DNA of 64,000 nt from CAWBFD01 sp963788115. GTDB lineage: Bacteria; Actinomycetota; Thermoleophilia; Solirubrobacterales; 70-9. Both the position numbers and the translations under genes were made by a program. The stretch covers positions 1,426,001 to 1,490,000 of the forward strand of contig CAWBFD010000004.1 of the NCBI GenBank assembly GCA_963788115.1, in the 5' to 3' direction. The notes under the pieces are model-generated. The model was given only the letters and a program-made list of their open reading frames with translations, was not told the DNA's origin and did not search any database. How positions within the stretch are numbered: the first letter of the stretch is position 1; each line of letters opens with the position of its first letter. Shown piece after piece: positions 9,371 through 17,484 of the stretch.

Positions 9371-10432
9371 ATGACGATGCACTCGCTGGAGGGCGCTGGC
9401 CCCCCGGCTCGTGCCGCGGCGGGCGAGCCGGTCGACGTCAGCGTCCTGGTTCCGACCCTGAACGAGGAGGCCTACATCGAGGACACGATCACCGAGCTGC
9501 GTCGCCAGCGATTCAACGGTGGCATCGAGTTCCTGTTCATCGACGGCGGGTCCGAGGATCGCACGCGCGAGATCGTCTCGCGGGCGTCGGGGGAAGACCC
9601 CCGCATCCGCTTGTTGGACAACCCGCGGCGACTGATCCCGCATGCGCTCAACATCGGCCTGAAGTGCGCGCGTGGAGTGTTCGTCGCCCGCATGGATGCC
9701 CACTCGCTACCGCCGCTCCACTACCTTGCGGTCGGCGTTGAGCGCCTTCGCCGCGGCGACGTCGACTGGGTCAGTGGCCCGCAGGTCGCGGTCGGCCGTG
9801 GGGGCTGGTCGTCGCGGGTCGCGCTCGCCCTCTCGACGCGGATGGGAGTCGGTGGCGCTTCGTTTCGCAACGCCGCACGAGAGCTCGAGGTCGACACCGG
9901 GTTCCTCGGGGTCTGGAGGCGTGAGACTCTCCTCGATCAGCGGGGATGGGACGAGGGCTGGCCGATCAACGAGGACTCGGAGCTTGCGGCGCGCGTTCGC
10001 GCGGCCGGAGGACACATCGTCTCCATCCCTGAGATGGCAGTCGGCTACACGCCGCGTGACAGCCTGCGCGCCCTGGCCCGCCAGTACTGGCGCTACGGGC
10101 AATACAGAGCGAAAACCTGCGGGGCGCACCCCGAAAGCATGCGGCGATCCCACGTCCTTCCGCCGGCGCTGGTGCTCACCTCTGCCGCCGCCGCATTGCC
10201 GACGAGGCGCGTGGCCAGCCTCGCGAGGGCCTCGCTCGTCGTGTACCTCGTGGCGCTGATCGGAACCGCTCTCACGTGCCTGCGCAAGGCCGGCCCGCGC
10301 GACGCTTTGGCGGTACCCGTCGTGCTTGCGACCATGCACTTCACCTGGGGTCTCGGGTTCCTGGTCGGCTCGGCCAGGTTCGGACCGCCGGTCGCTGCGC
10401 TCGCCTCCCTCCTACGTGGCAGGCGTCCATGA
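9371..10432 (+). CDS. Glycosyltransferase family 2 with C-terminal membrane helices
   Basis: A GT-A enzyme of about 353 residues. The nucleotide-binding start is VSVLVPTLNEEAYIEDTI, followed by FLFIDGGSEDRTREI and the metal-site region FVARMDAHSLPPLHY. A later WRRETLLDQRGWDEGWPINEDSELAARVRAAG segment contains the E-D acceptor/catalytic motif. Two or three hydrophobic segments at the C-terminus suggest membrane association. The layout resembles the ExoA/succinoglycan-type GT2 enzymes. The start is the ATG after TAAGGCG; the frame extends further upstream but that region is the decayed deacetylase. It overlaps the following truncated gene by ATGA. Confidence 0.85.
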   Translation: MTMHSLEGAGPPARAAAGEPVDVSVLVPTLNEEAYIEDTITELRRQRFNGGIEFLFIDGGSEDRTREIVSRASGEDPRIRLLDNPRRLIPHALNIGLKCARGVFVARMDAHSLPPLHYLAVGVERLRRGDVDWVSGPQVAVGRGGWSSRVALALSTRMGVGGASFRNAARELEVDTGFLGVWRRETLLDQRGWDEGWPINEDSELAARVRAAGGHIVSIPEMAVGYTPRDSLRALARQYWRYGQYRAKTCGAHPESMRRSHVLPPALVLTSAAAALPTRRVASLARASLVVYLVALIGTALTCLRKAGPRDALAVPVVLATMHFTWGLGFLVGSARFGPPVAALASLLRGRRP

Positions 10433-10566
10433 GGGCACGCTTCGGTCTCGGCGCGGGGGAGGCGGCAACCTCCGATCCGCTCCACGCCGAGATCGTGGTG
10501 AACGAGAGTGAGCTGCTGGAGCTCGCTGACGAATGGCGTCGCTTGGCGACGGAACGCGGCACTTGA
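10429..10566 (+). pseudogene. Possible truncated N-terminus of a CelD/BioF2-like acetyltransferase
   Basis: A 45-codon frame starts inside the stop of the GT2 gene (ATGA overlap) and reads EIVVNESELLELADEWRRLATERGT before a stop. The pattern of a short strand, then helix LxxLADEWRRLA, resembles the beginning of FemAB/GNAT acetyltransferases that accompany exopolysaccharide loci, but no catalytic part follows. It is either a genuine mini-protein translationally coupled to the GT2 gene or, more likely, a truncated remnant. Recognition rests on about 30 residues only. Confidence 0.35.
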
Positions 10567-10662
10567 GCTGCCGGGGTTCGGCCGGCGCCAGCCCTCGGCA
10601 AACGGCTTCACCAGACCTGATTGGGAAGCGCCCGACTGCGGCCATCAGCTCGGCCGCTCGAC

Positions 10663-12267
10663 TTATTGGGGCTCCTCCTCGGTGCTGAGCACCTTGCGAC
10701 CCGTGGCGAGACGCCCCTCGGGGACACGGTCGGACGGTCCCGCGTAGTAGCGAGCACCAGCTCCGGGGTGCGGCGGTGTACCGAGCAAGGCGAATCCCAG
10801 GGGCTTGATGTCGTTGTTGGCGAGGAGCTCTCCCAGTTCGTGGAGCCTGTCGAGCCGCGTCACCCCCAGCCGGGTGACGATCACGACGTAGTCAGCCTGG
10901 CGCGCGAGCGGCAGCGTGTCCACGACGGCGGTCAGCGGCGGCGAGTCGATGATCACGTATTCGGCGAGGCTCTTCGCCTCCTCGATGAGTTGCTGAGCGG
11001 CGCCCAGGGAGAACAGCTCGCTCATCCACCGTCCCCTGTACTCGGCCAGGAGCACGCGCAGGTTGGGCCCGAGAGGGGTGGGCGCCGTGAGCGCGTCCTC
11101 CAGCGAGGCGTCCTCCAACAGGGTGCTCACGATTCCCCCCCCGGCCTCGACCCCGAGAGCGTCTGCGATCGCCGGGCGCCGCAGGTCCGCCTCGATCAGG
11201 ATCACGCTGCTGCCGGCGAGGGCAAACGACGCGGCCAGGTTGAGCGCGGTCGTTGTCTTTCCCTCGAAGGGGGCCGAGCCGGTGACGAGAACCGACCGAG
11301 CGCCCGTGGACCCGCGGCCGGCCGCTGCTACGTTGGCACGGAGTGTTCGGTATGCCTCGCGGGTGGCGGGCGCAACGGTCTCCGGCGCCAGGGGCACGCC
11401 CCTGCGCTGTCCTGTGTCCCGCGGCACGCGCGTGAGAATGGGAAGCCTGTACCGGCTTCGAAGCTGTTCCTCGCGCCTCAATCTGGGATCGAGGGTTTGG
11501 GCGGCGAACGCACCGCCCAGCCCGACGGCGAGGCCGGCACCGAGACCGAGGACGATCGTCAGCAATGTTCGCGGTGACACCCGGCTGTCTGGGGTGGTCG
11601 CGGGCGTCTCGAACCTGACGGTCGGATCGTCCCCGGATTGCAGCGAGCCGAGCTGGGCGACCTCGCTAGCCAGCTCGGAGGCAGCATCGCCCTCGAGCGT
11701 TTCGAGCTGCGCCTGGAGGCGTGGTAGGACGGTGGCGATCCGTTGATGCAGTTCCTCGGTGCGCTGCGCCACCGCCGCCGACGCATACGCGTTTGCCAGC
11801 CTGCGGGCGTCTTCCGCTGTAGACGCGGATCCGACGACGGCGACTATGTTGCTGTCTGGCAGGGGCTCGACCCTGATTGCCGCGGCCACCTCGTCGGAAG
11901 TCATCGACCCGCCCAACGCCTCGGCGGTTTGCGCCGCGACCGCAGGGGTGTCGATCAGATGGGTCGCAGTCTCAACGTCCTGGGCCGGATCGCTGGACTC
12001 CGGGATGAGACCTACCGTGCGCAGGATGGTCTCAGTGCCCGGAACCGGGAGCACGAGGATGTTCGCCTCGGCCTCGTAGACGGGTTCCGCCGTCGCCAGG
12101 TAAACCACAGCGGCGACGAGTCCCAGCGCGATTGCGGCGACCACGAGCCACAGCCGCTCGCGGATCGTCTGCAGGCTGCGCTTCAGACCGCGCTGCTCGA
12201 ACGCAGGCTCGGGCCAGGCGCTGCCGGTTCTGATGTCGTCTCGTGCCAAATTGCCTCCCGCGCGCAA
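10663..12267 (-). CDS. Wzz/BY-kinase family polysaccharide chain-length regulator
   Basis: A 534-residue paralogue of the chain-length protein encoded upstream on the other strand. Its Wzz domain is bounded by LWLVVAAIALGLVAAVVYLA and TLLTIVLGLGAGLAVGLGGAF. The C-terminal BY-kinase domain is canonical: Walker A is SAPFEGKTTTALN with the normal Lys, Walker A' is VILIEADLRRP and Walker B is YVIIDSPPL. The C-terminus has one Tyr-Tyr pair (GARYYAGPSD), a weak autophosphorylation cluster. It probably controls polymer length and export at the inner membrane. It is divergent from the GT4 gene that follows, with a 150-base intergenic region containing AT-richer stretches suitable for promoters. Confidence 0.88.
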   Translation of the reverse strand: MRAGGNLARDDIRTGSAWPEPAFEQRGLKRSLQTIRERLWLVVAAIALGLVAAVVYLATAEPVYEAEANILVLPVPGTETILRTVGLIPESSDPAQDVETATHLIDTPAVAAQTAEALGGSMTSDEVAAAIRVEPLPDSNIVAVVGSASTAEDARRLANAYASAAVAQRTEELHQRIATVLPRLQAQLETLEGDAASELASEVAQLGSLQSGDDPTVRFETPATTPDSRVSPRTLLTIVLGLGAGLAVGLGGAFAAQTLDPRLRREEQLRSRYRLPILTRVPRDTGQRRGVPLAPETVAPATREAYRTLRANVAAAGRGSTGARSVLVTGSAPFEGKTTTALNLAASFALAGSSVILIEADLRRPAIADALGVEAGGGIVSTLLEDASLEDALTAPTPLGPNLRVLLAEYRGRWMSELFSLGAAQQLIEEAKSLAEYVIIDSPPLTAVVDTLPLARQADYVVIVTRLGVTRLDRLHELGELLANNDIKPLGFALLGTPPHPGAGARYYAGPSDRVPEGRLATGRKVLSTEEEPQ

Positions 12268-12417
12268 CCATCCGCTGACGCAGCGGTCAGTCGCCGCCCG
12301 GCCTCGATTACTTATACCGGTTGGTCCGTGCCTGGACCCTTATAGCGGGTCCCTGGCGGAGACCGCTCAAGGCGGATGCGGCTCGGCGCGGCAGCGACGG
12401 TTATCGTTCGCTCGGAT

Positions 12418-13572
12418 GTGCGCGCTGTAAGGGTCGCCGTCCATGCGGACTTCCCGTACCGGGCGTTCGGGGGTGAGGTCTATGGCGAGGATGCGTTTAC
12501 CCGCTTCCTGGTGGAGCTTGGCTCTCAGGTTGAGCGGCTGGTGGTGCTTGGACGGCTCGACCCTTCTGAGGGGCAGCCCCGTTACCCGCTTGGCAAGGGC
12601 GTCGGCTTCATCGACCTGCCTTACTACGAGAGTCTGTGGCAGGTACGCCGCTCGTTCCGGGCGATGCTCGCCGCGCTCGCGCGCTTCTGGCGGGCGCTTG
12701 ACGAGGTGGAGGTCGTTTGGCTACTGGGTCCACACCCGGTCCAGGTCGGGTTCGCCTGCTTAGCCTGGCTTCGCGGAAGACGGGTCGCTCTCGGGGTGCG
12801 GCAGGAGTTCCCCCGCTACGTGGCCACCCGACACCCGGGGCGCACTGATCTTCGCGTCGCGGCGGTCGTCCTCGAGGGCATCTGGCGCGCGATTGCTCGA
12901 TGGGTTCCGGTAGTCGTGGTTGGACCTGCGCTCGCCCACCGCTACCGCCGCGCGCGTCACCTGCTCGAGATCACCGCATCGCTGGTGACAGAGTCGGACG
13001 TGGTAGCACCCACCGTGAGTAGGGGCCGATCCTACGAGGGACCCCTCCGAATTCTCAGCGTGGGCCGGATCGCGATGGAGAAGAATCCGGTTCTGCTCGC
13101 CGATGTCCTCGCCGCGGTCCGAGAACAAGACGATCGCTGGCTGTTGACCATCGTCGGCGAGGGACCACTGGCCGGAGAGGTGGCGGGACGGCTGCGGCAA
13201 CTCGGGGTCGACGACGCAGCCGAACTGCTCGGCTATGTGCCCTTCGGCCCCGAGCTGATGGCGCTCTATCGCAAGAGTCACGCATTGCTCCATGTCTCCT
13301 GGACCGAGGGCCTTCCGCAGGTGTTGACCGAGGCCTTTGCGGCGGGCCTACCCGCTGTCGCCACTGATGTTGGCGGGATTCGTGAGGCGGTGGGCGATGC
13401 AGCTCTGCTCGTGCCCCCTGGCGATGAGCGCGCAGCCGCGGGCGCGCTTCTCGCCATCGCCGACGACCCGGACCTGCGGCACCGTCTGATCGCCGCCGGC
13501 CATCGCTACGCGAGCACACGCACCGTCGAGGCCGAGGCTCGGAAGGTGGCGGACTTCCTGGGGCGTAAGTGA
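12418..13572 (+). CDS. Glycosyltransferase family 4
   Basis: A GT-B enzyme of about 384 residues. The N-terminus reads VRVAVHADFPYRAFGGEVYGEDAF. The donor domain reads ILSVGRIAMEKNPVLLADVL, then VGEGPLAGEV, and the EGLPQVLTEAFAAGLPAVATDVGGI block containing the E-x7-E pair. The GTG at the first hydrophobic strand is taken as start; an in-frame ATG lies 14 codons upstream. It is the last recognisable glycan gene of this block, and argG starts downstream with almost no gap, so the two may be cotranscribed. Confidence 0.82.
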   Translation: MRAVRVAVHADFPYRAFGGEVYGEDAFTRFLVELGSQVERLVVLGRLDPSEGQPRYPLGKGVGFIDLPYYESLWQVRRSFRAMLAALARFWRALDEVEVVWLLGPHPVQVGFACLAWLRGRRVALGVRQEFPRYVATRHPGRTDLRVAAVVLEGIWRAIARWVPVVVVGPALAHRYRRARHLLEITASLVTESDVVAPTVSRGRSYEGPLRILSVGRIAMEKNPVLLADVLAAVREQDDRWLLTIVGEGPLAGEVAGRLRQLGVDDAAELLGYVPFGPELMALYRKSHALLHVSWTEGLPQVLTEAFAAGLPAVATDVGGIREAVGDAALLVPPGDERAAAGALLAIADDPDLRHRLIAAGHRYASTRTVEAEARKVADFLGRK

Positions 13573-13604
13573 GAACCCCATTGCGGATGCGACACTCCGC
13601 TCCG

Positions 13605-14867
13605 ATGCAACGCGAAACCCCCCGCATCGCCTCGTACGAGGCCGATCCGGCGATGGTCGGCCGGGTCCTCCTGCTCTACTCGGGAGGGCTCGACACCTCG
13701 GTGATGCTGCGCTGGATCCAGGAGCGCTACGACGCGGAGGTGGTGGCGCTGACTGTCGATCTCGGCCAGCCCGACGAGGACTGGGAGGTGGTCGTGGGCA
13801 AGGCCAGGGACCTGGGCGCGGCGGATGCGATCGTGGTCGATGCCCGTGAGGAGTTCGCCCGCGGCTACGTCCTGCCGGCGATCAAGGCGAATGCGGTCTA
13901 CGGCGGCGGCTATCCGCTGTTCACCGCGCTCGGCCGGCCGCTGATCGCGAAGCTCGCGGTGGAGCATGCCCGCCGGAGCGACTGCGACACGATTGCCCAC
14001 GGCTGCACCGGGAAGGGCAACGACCAGGTTCGGATCGAGGCCACGGTGGCGACGCTCGCCCCGGAGCTCCGGGTCATCGCCCCGGTGCGCGAGTGGCGGA
14101 TGGGCCGCGAGGAGGAAATCGCGTACGCGCGTGAGCACGGAATCCCGGTCAAGGGCGGTACCGAGGCGCCGCCGTACTCGATCGACGACAACCTCTGGGG
14201 GCGCTCCTCCGAAGGGGGTGCGATCGAGGACCTATCGGAGGCGCCGCGCGCCGACGTGTTCGGTCTCGTCACCCGCCCCGAGGAGGCCCCGGACGAGCCG
14301 GAGCTCGTGCGGGTGGGATTCGAGAGCGGCTGCCCGGTCTCGCTGGATGGCGAGCGCCTCGGGATGGTCGAGCTGCTCGAGCGCGCCGGCCATGCCGGCC
14401 GGCGGCACGGGGTCGGGATCGTCGACCACATCGAAGACCGCATCGTCGGGCTCAAGGTCCGCGACATCTACGAGGTGCCGGCGGCCGCGATCGTCCTGAC
14501 AGCCCACCGCGAGCTGGAGCACCTGGTCTCGACCATCCACCAGAACAACTTCAAACGGGGCCTCGAGGAGCGCTGGGCGTACCTCTGCTACGCGGGCCTC
14601 TGGCACGAGCCCCTGCGTCACGACCTCGACGCCTACATGGATTCGGCCAACGAGCATGTGACCGGCGACGTCACCATCAAGCTCTACAAGGGCTCCGCGA
14701 CGCCGGTCGCGCGATCCTCGCCATTCGCCCTGTACGACCGTTCGCTAGCCGGCTTCGGCGAGTCCGGGGGCGAGTTCAGTCAGGCCGCGAGCCCCGGTTT
14801 CATCGAGCTGTTCACGCTGCAGAGCCGGATGGCTCACCGGGTCCGCAACCGAGAGGAGGAGCGTTGA
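13605..14867 (+). CDS. argG: Argininosuccinate synthase
   Basis: Joins citrulline and aspartate using ATP in arginine biosynthesis. The ATP pyrophosphatase P-loop is LLLYSGGLDTSVML. Other family landmarks are VVALTVDLGQ, HGCTGKGNDQVRIE, the EWRMGREEEIAYAREHGIPV block and SIDDNLWGRSSEGG. Length (420 residues) is normal. Starts at three nearby codons are possible: the ATG chosen (MQRETPR), an ATG 16 codons later next to the P-loop, and a GTG overlapping the upstream stop. No other arginine gene is nearby, so argG is separated from its pathway here. Confidence 0.95.
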   Translation: MQRETPRIASYEADPAMVGRVLLLYSGGLDTSVMLRWIQERYDAEVVALTVDLGQPDEDWEVVVGKARDLGAADAIVVDAREEFARGYVLPAIKANAVYGGGYPLFTALGRPLIAKLAVEHARRSDCDTIAHGCTGKGNDQVRIEATVATLAPELRVIAPVREWRMGREEEIAYAREHGIPVKGGTEAPPYSIDDNLWGRSSEGGAIEDLSEAPRADVFGLVTRPEEAPDEPELVRVGFESGCPVSLDGERLGMVELLERAGHAGRRHGVGIVDHIEDRIVGLKVRDIYEVPAAAIVLTAHRELEHLVSTIHQNNFKRGLEERWAYLCYAGLWHEPLRHDLDAYMDSANEHVTGDVTIKLYKGSATPVARSSPFALYDRSLAGFGESGGEFSQAASPGFIELFTLQSRMAHRVRNREEER

Positions 14868-15052
14868 TGTCATCCATTTACGAGCTGATCGGCCGTCTGG
14901 TGGTGTGGCACGCCCCGCTGATCGGCCGTCTGGTGGTGTGGTACGTGCGCCAGCGCTACGGGCGCCAGATCAAGATCGCGGGTGGGGTGGGGCTCGCCGC
15001 CGCCCTCGCCGGCGGCTACCTGCTGGCCAAGCGCGAGCCACCGGAAGGTTGA
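14867..15052 (+). CDS. Small basic membrane protein with internal duplication
   Basis: A 61-residue protein translationally coupled to argG (TGATG overlap). It contains the repeated segment LIGRLVVWHAP / LIGRLVVWYVR, then RQRYGRQIKIAG and a glycine/alanine-rich helix ending LLAKREPPEG. It could be a single-span or hairpin membrane protein. No known family is recognised, and coupling is the only link to argG. Confidence 0.6.
   Translation: MSSIYELIGRLVVWHAPLIGRLVVWYVRQRYGRQIKIAGGVGLAAALAGGYLLAKREPPEG
14885..14941 (+). repeat. 33-bp-period tandem duplication inside small membrane protein gene
   Basis: The 24-base string beginning CTGATCGGCCGTCTGG occurs identically at 14885 and again 33 bases later at 14918. 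The period keeps the reading frame and duplicates an 11-residue amphipathic segment. The identity suggests a recent duplication. Confidence 0.9.
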
Positions 15053-15056
15053 ACAG

Positions 15057-15120
15057 ACGGCGGCGGCTTCGACCGCAAGGGCGGGCGGACGGCCTAGGCC
15101 GGGCGGGTAGAAGCCGCCGT
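15057..15120 (+). terminator. Large imperfect hairpin after argG unit, possible terminator
   Basis: CGGCGGCTTC at 15061-15070 pairs perfectly with GAAGCCGCCG at 15110-15119. The loop contains the palindrome CGGCCTAGGCCG at 15090-15101, so a cruciform or branched hairpin can form. No U-tract follows, as is common in high-GC actinobacteria. It lies between the argG unit and the promoter of the riboswitch gene. Confidence 0.5.
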
Positions 15121-15172
15121 TCTAGTTATGTCAACTCCACGAGCCAAGGCTCACCGTGTCCTAACGATTCGC

Positions 15173-15178
15173 TAGGAT
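15173..15178 (+). promoter_or_regulatory. -10 element TAGGAT upstream of the c-di-AMP riboswitch
   Basis: TAGGAT matches the actinobacterial SigA -10 consensus TANNNT. It lies just ahead of the riboswitch aptamer, which places the transcript start near 15185. I see no clear -35 hexamer. Confidence 0.55.
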
Positions 15179-15184
15179 GCCGCG

Positions 15185-15340
15185 CCAACACCCGCCGAGT
15201 TCCCCGGGTCGGACCGGGGGAGCGGGGGAACCAGAGGGAGATCCCGGCAATCCGGGACGCCCAGGGGCGAATCGCGAGCCGAGTTTCGCGTAGCGCCGGT
15301 CCGCCGTCGCGAGCCCGTCAGCTAACCCCGCAGGCATCGA
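15185..15340 (+). ncRNA. ydaO/yuaA-type c-di-AMP riboswitch
   Basis: Three conserved blocks of the ydaO class occur in the right order and spacing: ACCGGGGGAGCGGGGGAACC near 15214, GGGGCGAATC near 15263, and GAGCCCGTCAGCTAACCCCG with CAGGCATCG at 15311-15339. The class binds cyclic di-AMP and in actinobacteria typically precedes genes for Rpf-like and NlpC/P60 cell-wall hydrolases, where the ligand usually turns expression off. The aptamer ends a few bases before the ATG of such a gene, so it could act on transcription elongation or on start-codon access. Confidence 0.9.
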
Positions 15341-15343
15341 AGG

Positions 15344-16414
15344 ATGGAAGTCGTCACGCACAAGCCCTGGCGCAGCCGTTCCCGTGCGGCGGCCGTCGCG
15401 ATCGCGATCACGCTGGGGGCGGCGCTGTTCATCCTCGGCGCCAAGCCCGCCGGCGCGCAGTCGATCTCATCGCTGCAGGCGCAGATCGACGCAGCCCAGG
15501 CCGAGGCCGAGAGCCTCAGCGCCGAGCTCGCCGCCAGCACCCAGGAGCTCGCCGCGGCCCGCGACGAGGCGGCGGCCGCGGCCGCGCGGGAGCTCGAGCT
15601 GACCGCGATCCTCGCCGCCGGGGAGGAGCGCGAGGCCGAGCTCGAGGTGGAGGTGGCTGAGGCGCGAGACCGCCTTCGGGAGGCTCGGGCCCGCCTGCGC
15701 CGCGCCCTCGAGGTGCTCGCCGACCGGTTGGTCGCGATCTACAAGTCGAGCGCCCCGACCACGACCGAGTTGCTCCTGACCGCGGACGGCTACGACGACC
15801 TGACCACGCGAGCCGAGCTGCTCGAACGGATCCACGAGGCGGACGAGAGCTTGGCGGAGCGCGTCCACGCCCTTCGCGAAGCGGTGGAGCGCAGGCTCCA
15901 GGCCGTCGAGGAGGCCCGCGACGAGCAGGCCGCCTACAACGACCAGGTGGCGGCCGCCCGCGACGAGATCGCGGCTGTTCGGGCCAACGCGGAGGCGCGG
16001 GCCGCTGCTCTCGAGCAGGCCACCGCTGCGCAGGCCGCGGCGGTCGAGAGCCTGCGTTCGCAGGTCGGCACCTGGGTCGCCCAGGTCGAGGAGATCCAGG
16101 CGGCCCAGGCGGCGGCGGCGGCCGAGGCGGCGGCCGAGGAGGCGGCGGCCGAGGAGGCGGCGGTCGACGAGGTCGCCAGCTGGACGGGCGACTGGGCGAT
16201 CCCGAGCGCGATCGTCGAGTGCGAGTCGGGCGGCAACTGGAGCGCCGTCAACCCGTCGTCGGGCGCCGGCGGCGCCTACCAGATCTTGCCCTCGACCTGG
16301 GAACTCTACGGCGGCTCGGGCGTGCCGCAGGATGCCTCAGCGGCCGAGCAGAGCCAGATCGCCGCGCAGATTTGGGCCGACTCGGGGGCGGCCGCCTGGG
16401 AGTGCGCGGGGTAG
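15344..16414 (+). CDS. Secreted coiled-coil cell-wall hydrolase with transglycosylase (Rpf/Slt-like) domain
   Basis: A 356-residue exported protein. The signal peptide is AAAVAIAITLGAALFILGAKPAGAQS. A long Ala/Glu/Arg-rich coiled coil of the CwlO/PcsB type covers residues 40-270. The C-terminal domain of about 75 residues begins WAIPSAIVECESGGNWSAVN and continues GAYQILPSTWELYGG, the resuscitation-promoting-factor/lysozyme-like fold with the catalytic Glu in ECESGG. It would cleave peptidoglycan, with the coiled coil controlling activity or localisation, as known for FtsEX-regulated hydrolases. Expression is probably controlled by the c-di-AMP riboswitch directly upstream, tying wall remodelling to osmotic or cell-wall signalling. 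Confidence 0.88.
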   Translation: MEVVTHKPWRSRSRAAAVAIAITLGAALFILGAKPAGAQSISSLQAQIDAAQAEAESLSAELAASTQELAAARDEAAAAAARELELTAILAAGEEREAELEVEVAEARDRLREARARLRRALEVLADRLVAIYKSSAPTTTELLLTADGYDDLTTRAELLERIHEADESLAERVHALREAVERRLQAVEEARDEQAAYNDQVAAARDEIAAVRANAEARAAALEQATAAQAAAVESLRSQVGTWVAQVEEIQAAQAAAAAEAAAEEAAAEEAAVDEVASWTGDWAIPSAIVECESGGNWSAVNPSSGAGGAYQILPSTWELYGGSGVPQDASAAEQSQIAAQIWADSGAAAWECAG

Positions 16415-16424
16415 CGTTCGCTCG

Positions 16425-17396
16425 CTAACGTGCGGAGACCCGCTCACGCGGCAAGCTGCCCGATGCCGCCTGAGCCACGTATTCGTGGATGTGGCGGTCA
16501 ATCGCGAGCTCCGCATCGAAGTTGGCCTCCTCGGCGAAGCGGTCGCGATCACGGCTCGCAAGCAGCTCGACGAACAGCTTCACGAAGCGGGCGTCGAGCT
16601 GGGTCCCGGCGACGCGGATCAGCTCCTCGACGGCCTCACCGTGAGCCACAGAGGGGCGGTAGGAATCCCTCGCGGTCATCACGTCGTAGGCGTCGACGAC
16701 CCCGATGATGCGGGCGATCTCGGGAATCTCGTCGATCCGTAGCCCGCGCGGATAGCCGAGACCGTCGACGCGCTCGTGGTGCGCGTGGATGAACTCCCCG
16801 ATCCGCTCGTAACCGTCGATCTGGGAGACGATCCTTGCTCCCTCGTACGGATGCTCGCGAATGCGCTCCCAGTCGGCGACCGAGAGCTCGCTGCTGCCCC
16901 TGAGGATGCGATCCGGGAGCGCGAACTTGCCGATGTCGTGCAGCAAGCCGGCGGTGTGGGCCAGCTCCTGCTCCTCCTCGGACATCCCGGCGGCGACCGC
17001 GAGCTCGCGGGCGTAACGGGCGACGGCGGCGCTGTGGCGGGCGGTCATGCGGTCGCGCATGTCGAGCGTGCGCAGGAGCGCGGAGAGCAGCGCCATCTGA
17101 AATCCGGCCAGTTGCCTCGAGCGCTGCTCGAGCTGCCGGCGGCGGCGCTGCGAGACCAGCACCACCCCGATTACGCATTGGGACACGACCACCACCGCCG
17201 CGAGCAGGAGCAGCGTCGGCAGGTCGAGCTTCGCGAACGCGGAGGCGATCCCGACCGCGAGCAGCGCCGAGATCAGGGCCGAGGGCACCACGGGCATCGA
17301 CGCGCTGCGAACCTCCGTGAGGAAGCCGGGGCGTCCGTCGCCGGCCGGATCCCCGGGGCCCGGCGGCTCGCCGGCGGTGTTCACGGCGTTCGGCAC
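16425..17396 (-). CDS. HD-GYP domain protein, probable cyclic-di-GMP phosphodiesterase
   Basis: A 323-residue protein with two N-terminal transmembrane helices (SALISALLAVGIASAFA; LPTLLLLAAVVVVSQCVIGVVLV), a short coiled linker and an HD-GYP domain. The catalytic metal motifs are intact: TARHSAAVARYA, HDIGKFALPD, HHERVDGLGYP and DAYDVMTA. The family hydrolyses c-di-GMP; some members act on other cyclic dinucleotides. It is convergent with the hydrolase gene (10-base gap) and divergent from the SpoIIE-type gene, with an inverted repeat in the shared promoter region. Confidence 0.88.
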   Translation of the reverse strand: MPNAVNTAGEPPGPGDPAGDGRPGFLTEVRSASMPVVPSALISALLAVGIASAFAKLDLPTLLLLAAVVVVSQCVIGVVLVSQRRRRQLEQRSRQLAGFQMALLSALLRTLDMRDRMTARHSAAVARYARELAVAAGMSEEEQELAHTAGLLHDIGKFALPDRILRGSSELSVADWERIREHPYEGARIVSQIDGYERIGEFIHAHHERVDGLGYPRGLRIDEIPEIARIIGVVDAYDVMTARDSYRPSVAHGEAVEELIRVAGTQLDARFVKLFVELLASRDRDRFAEEANFDAELAIDRHIHEYVAQAASGSLPRERVSAR

Positions 17397-17424
17397 CTCT
17401 CACTGCAGCCTACGCCATGCATGC

Positions 17425-17452
17425 GTGCAAGCCGCGGCGTATCGGCTTGCGC
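17425..17452. promoter_or_regulatory. Inverted repeat in divergent promoter region
   Basis: GCAAGCCG (17427-17434) and CGGCTTGC (17443-17450) are perfect inverted copies separated by 8 bases, extendable by one wobble and one G-C pair. It sits between the start codons of the HD-GYP and SpoIIE genes, where a dimeric regulator could control both. Confidence 0.45.
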
Positions 17453-17484
17453 GGGCGCCCGCCAGGGTAGAGTTGGCCCCGAGG

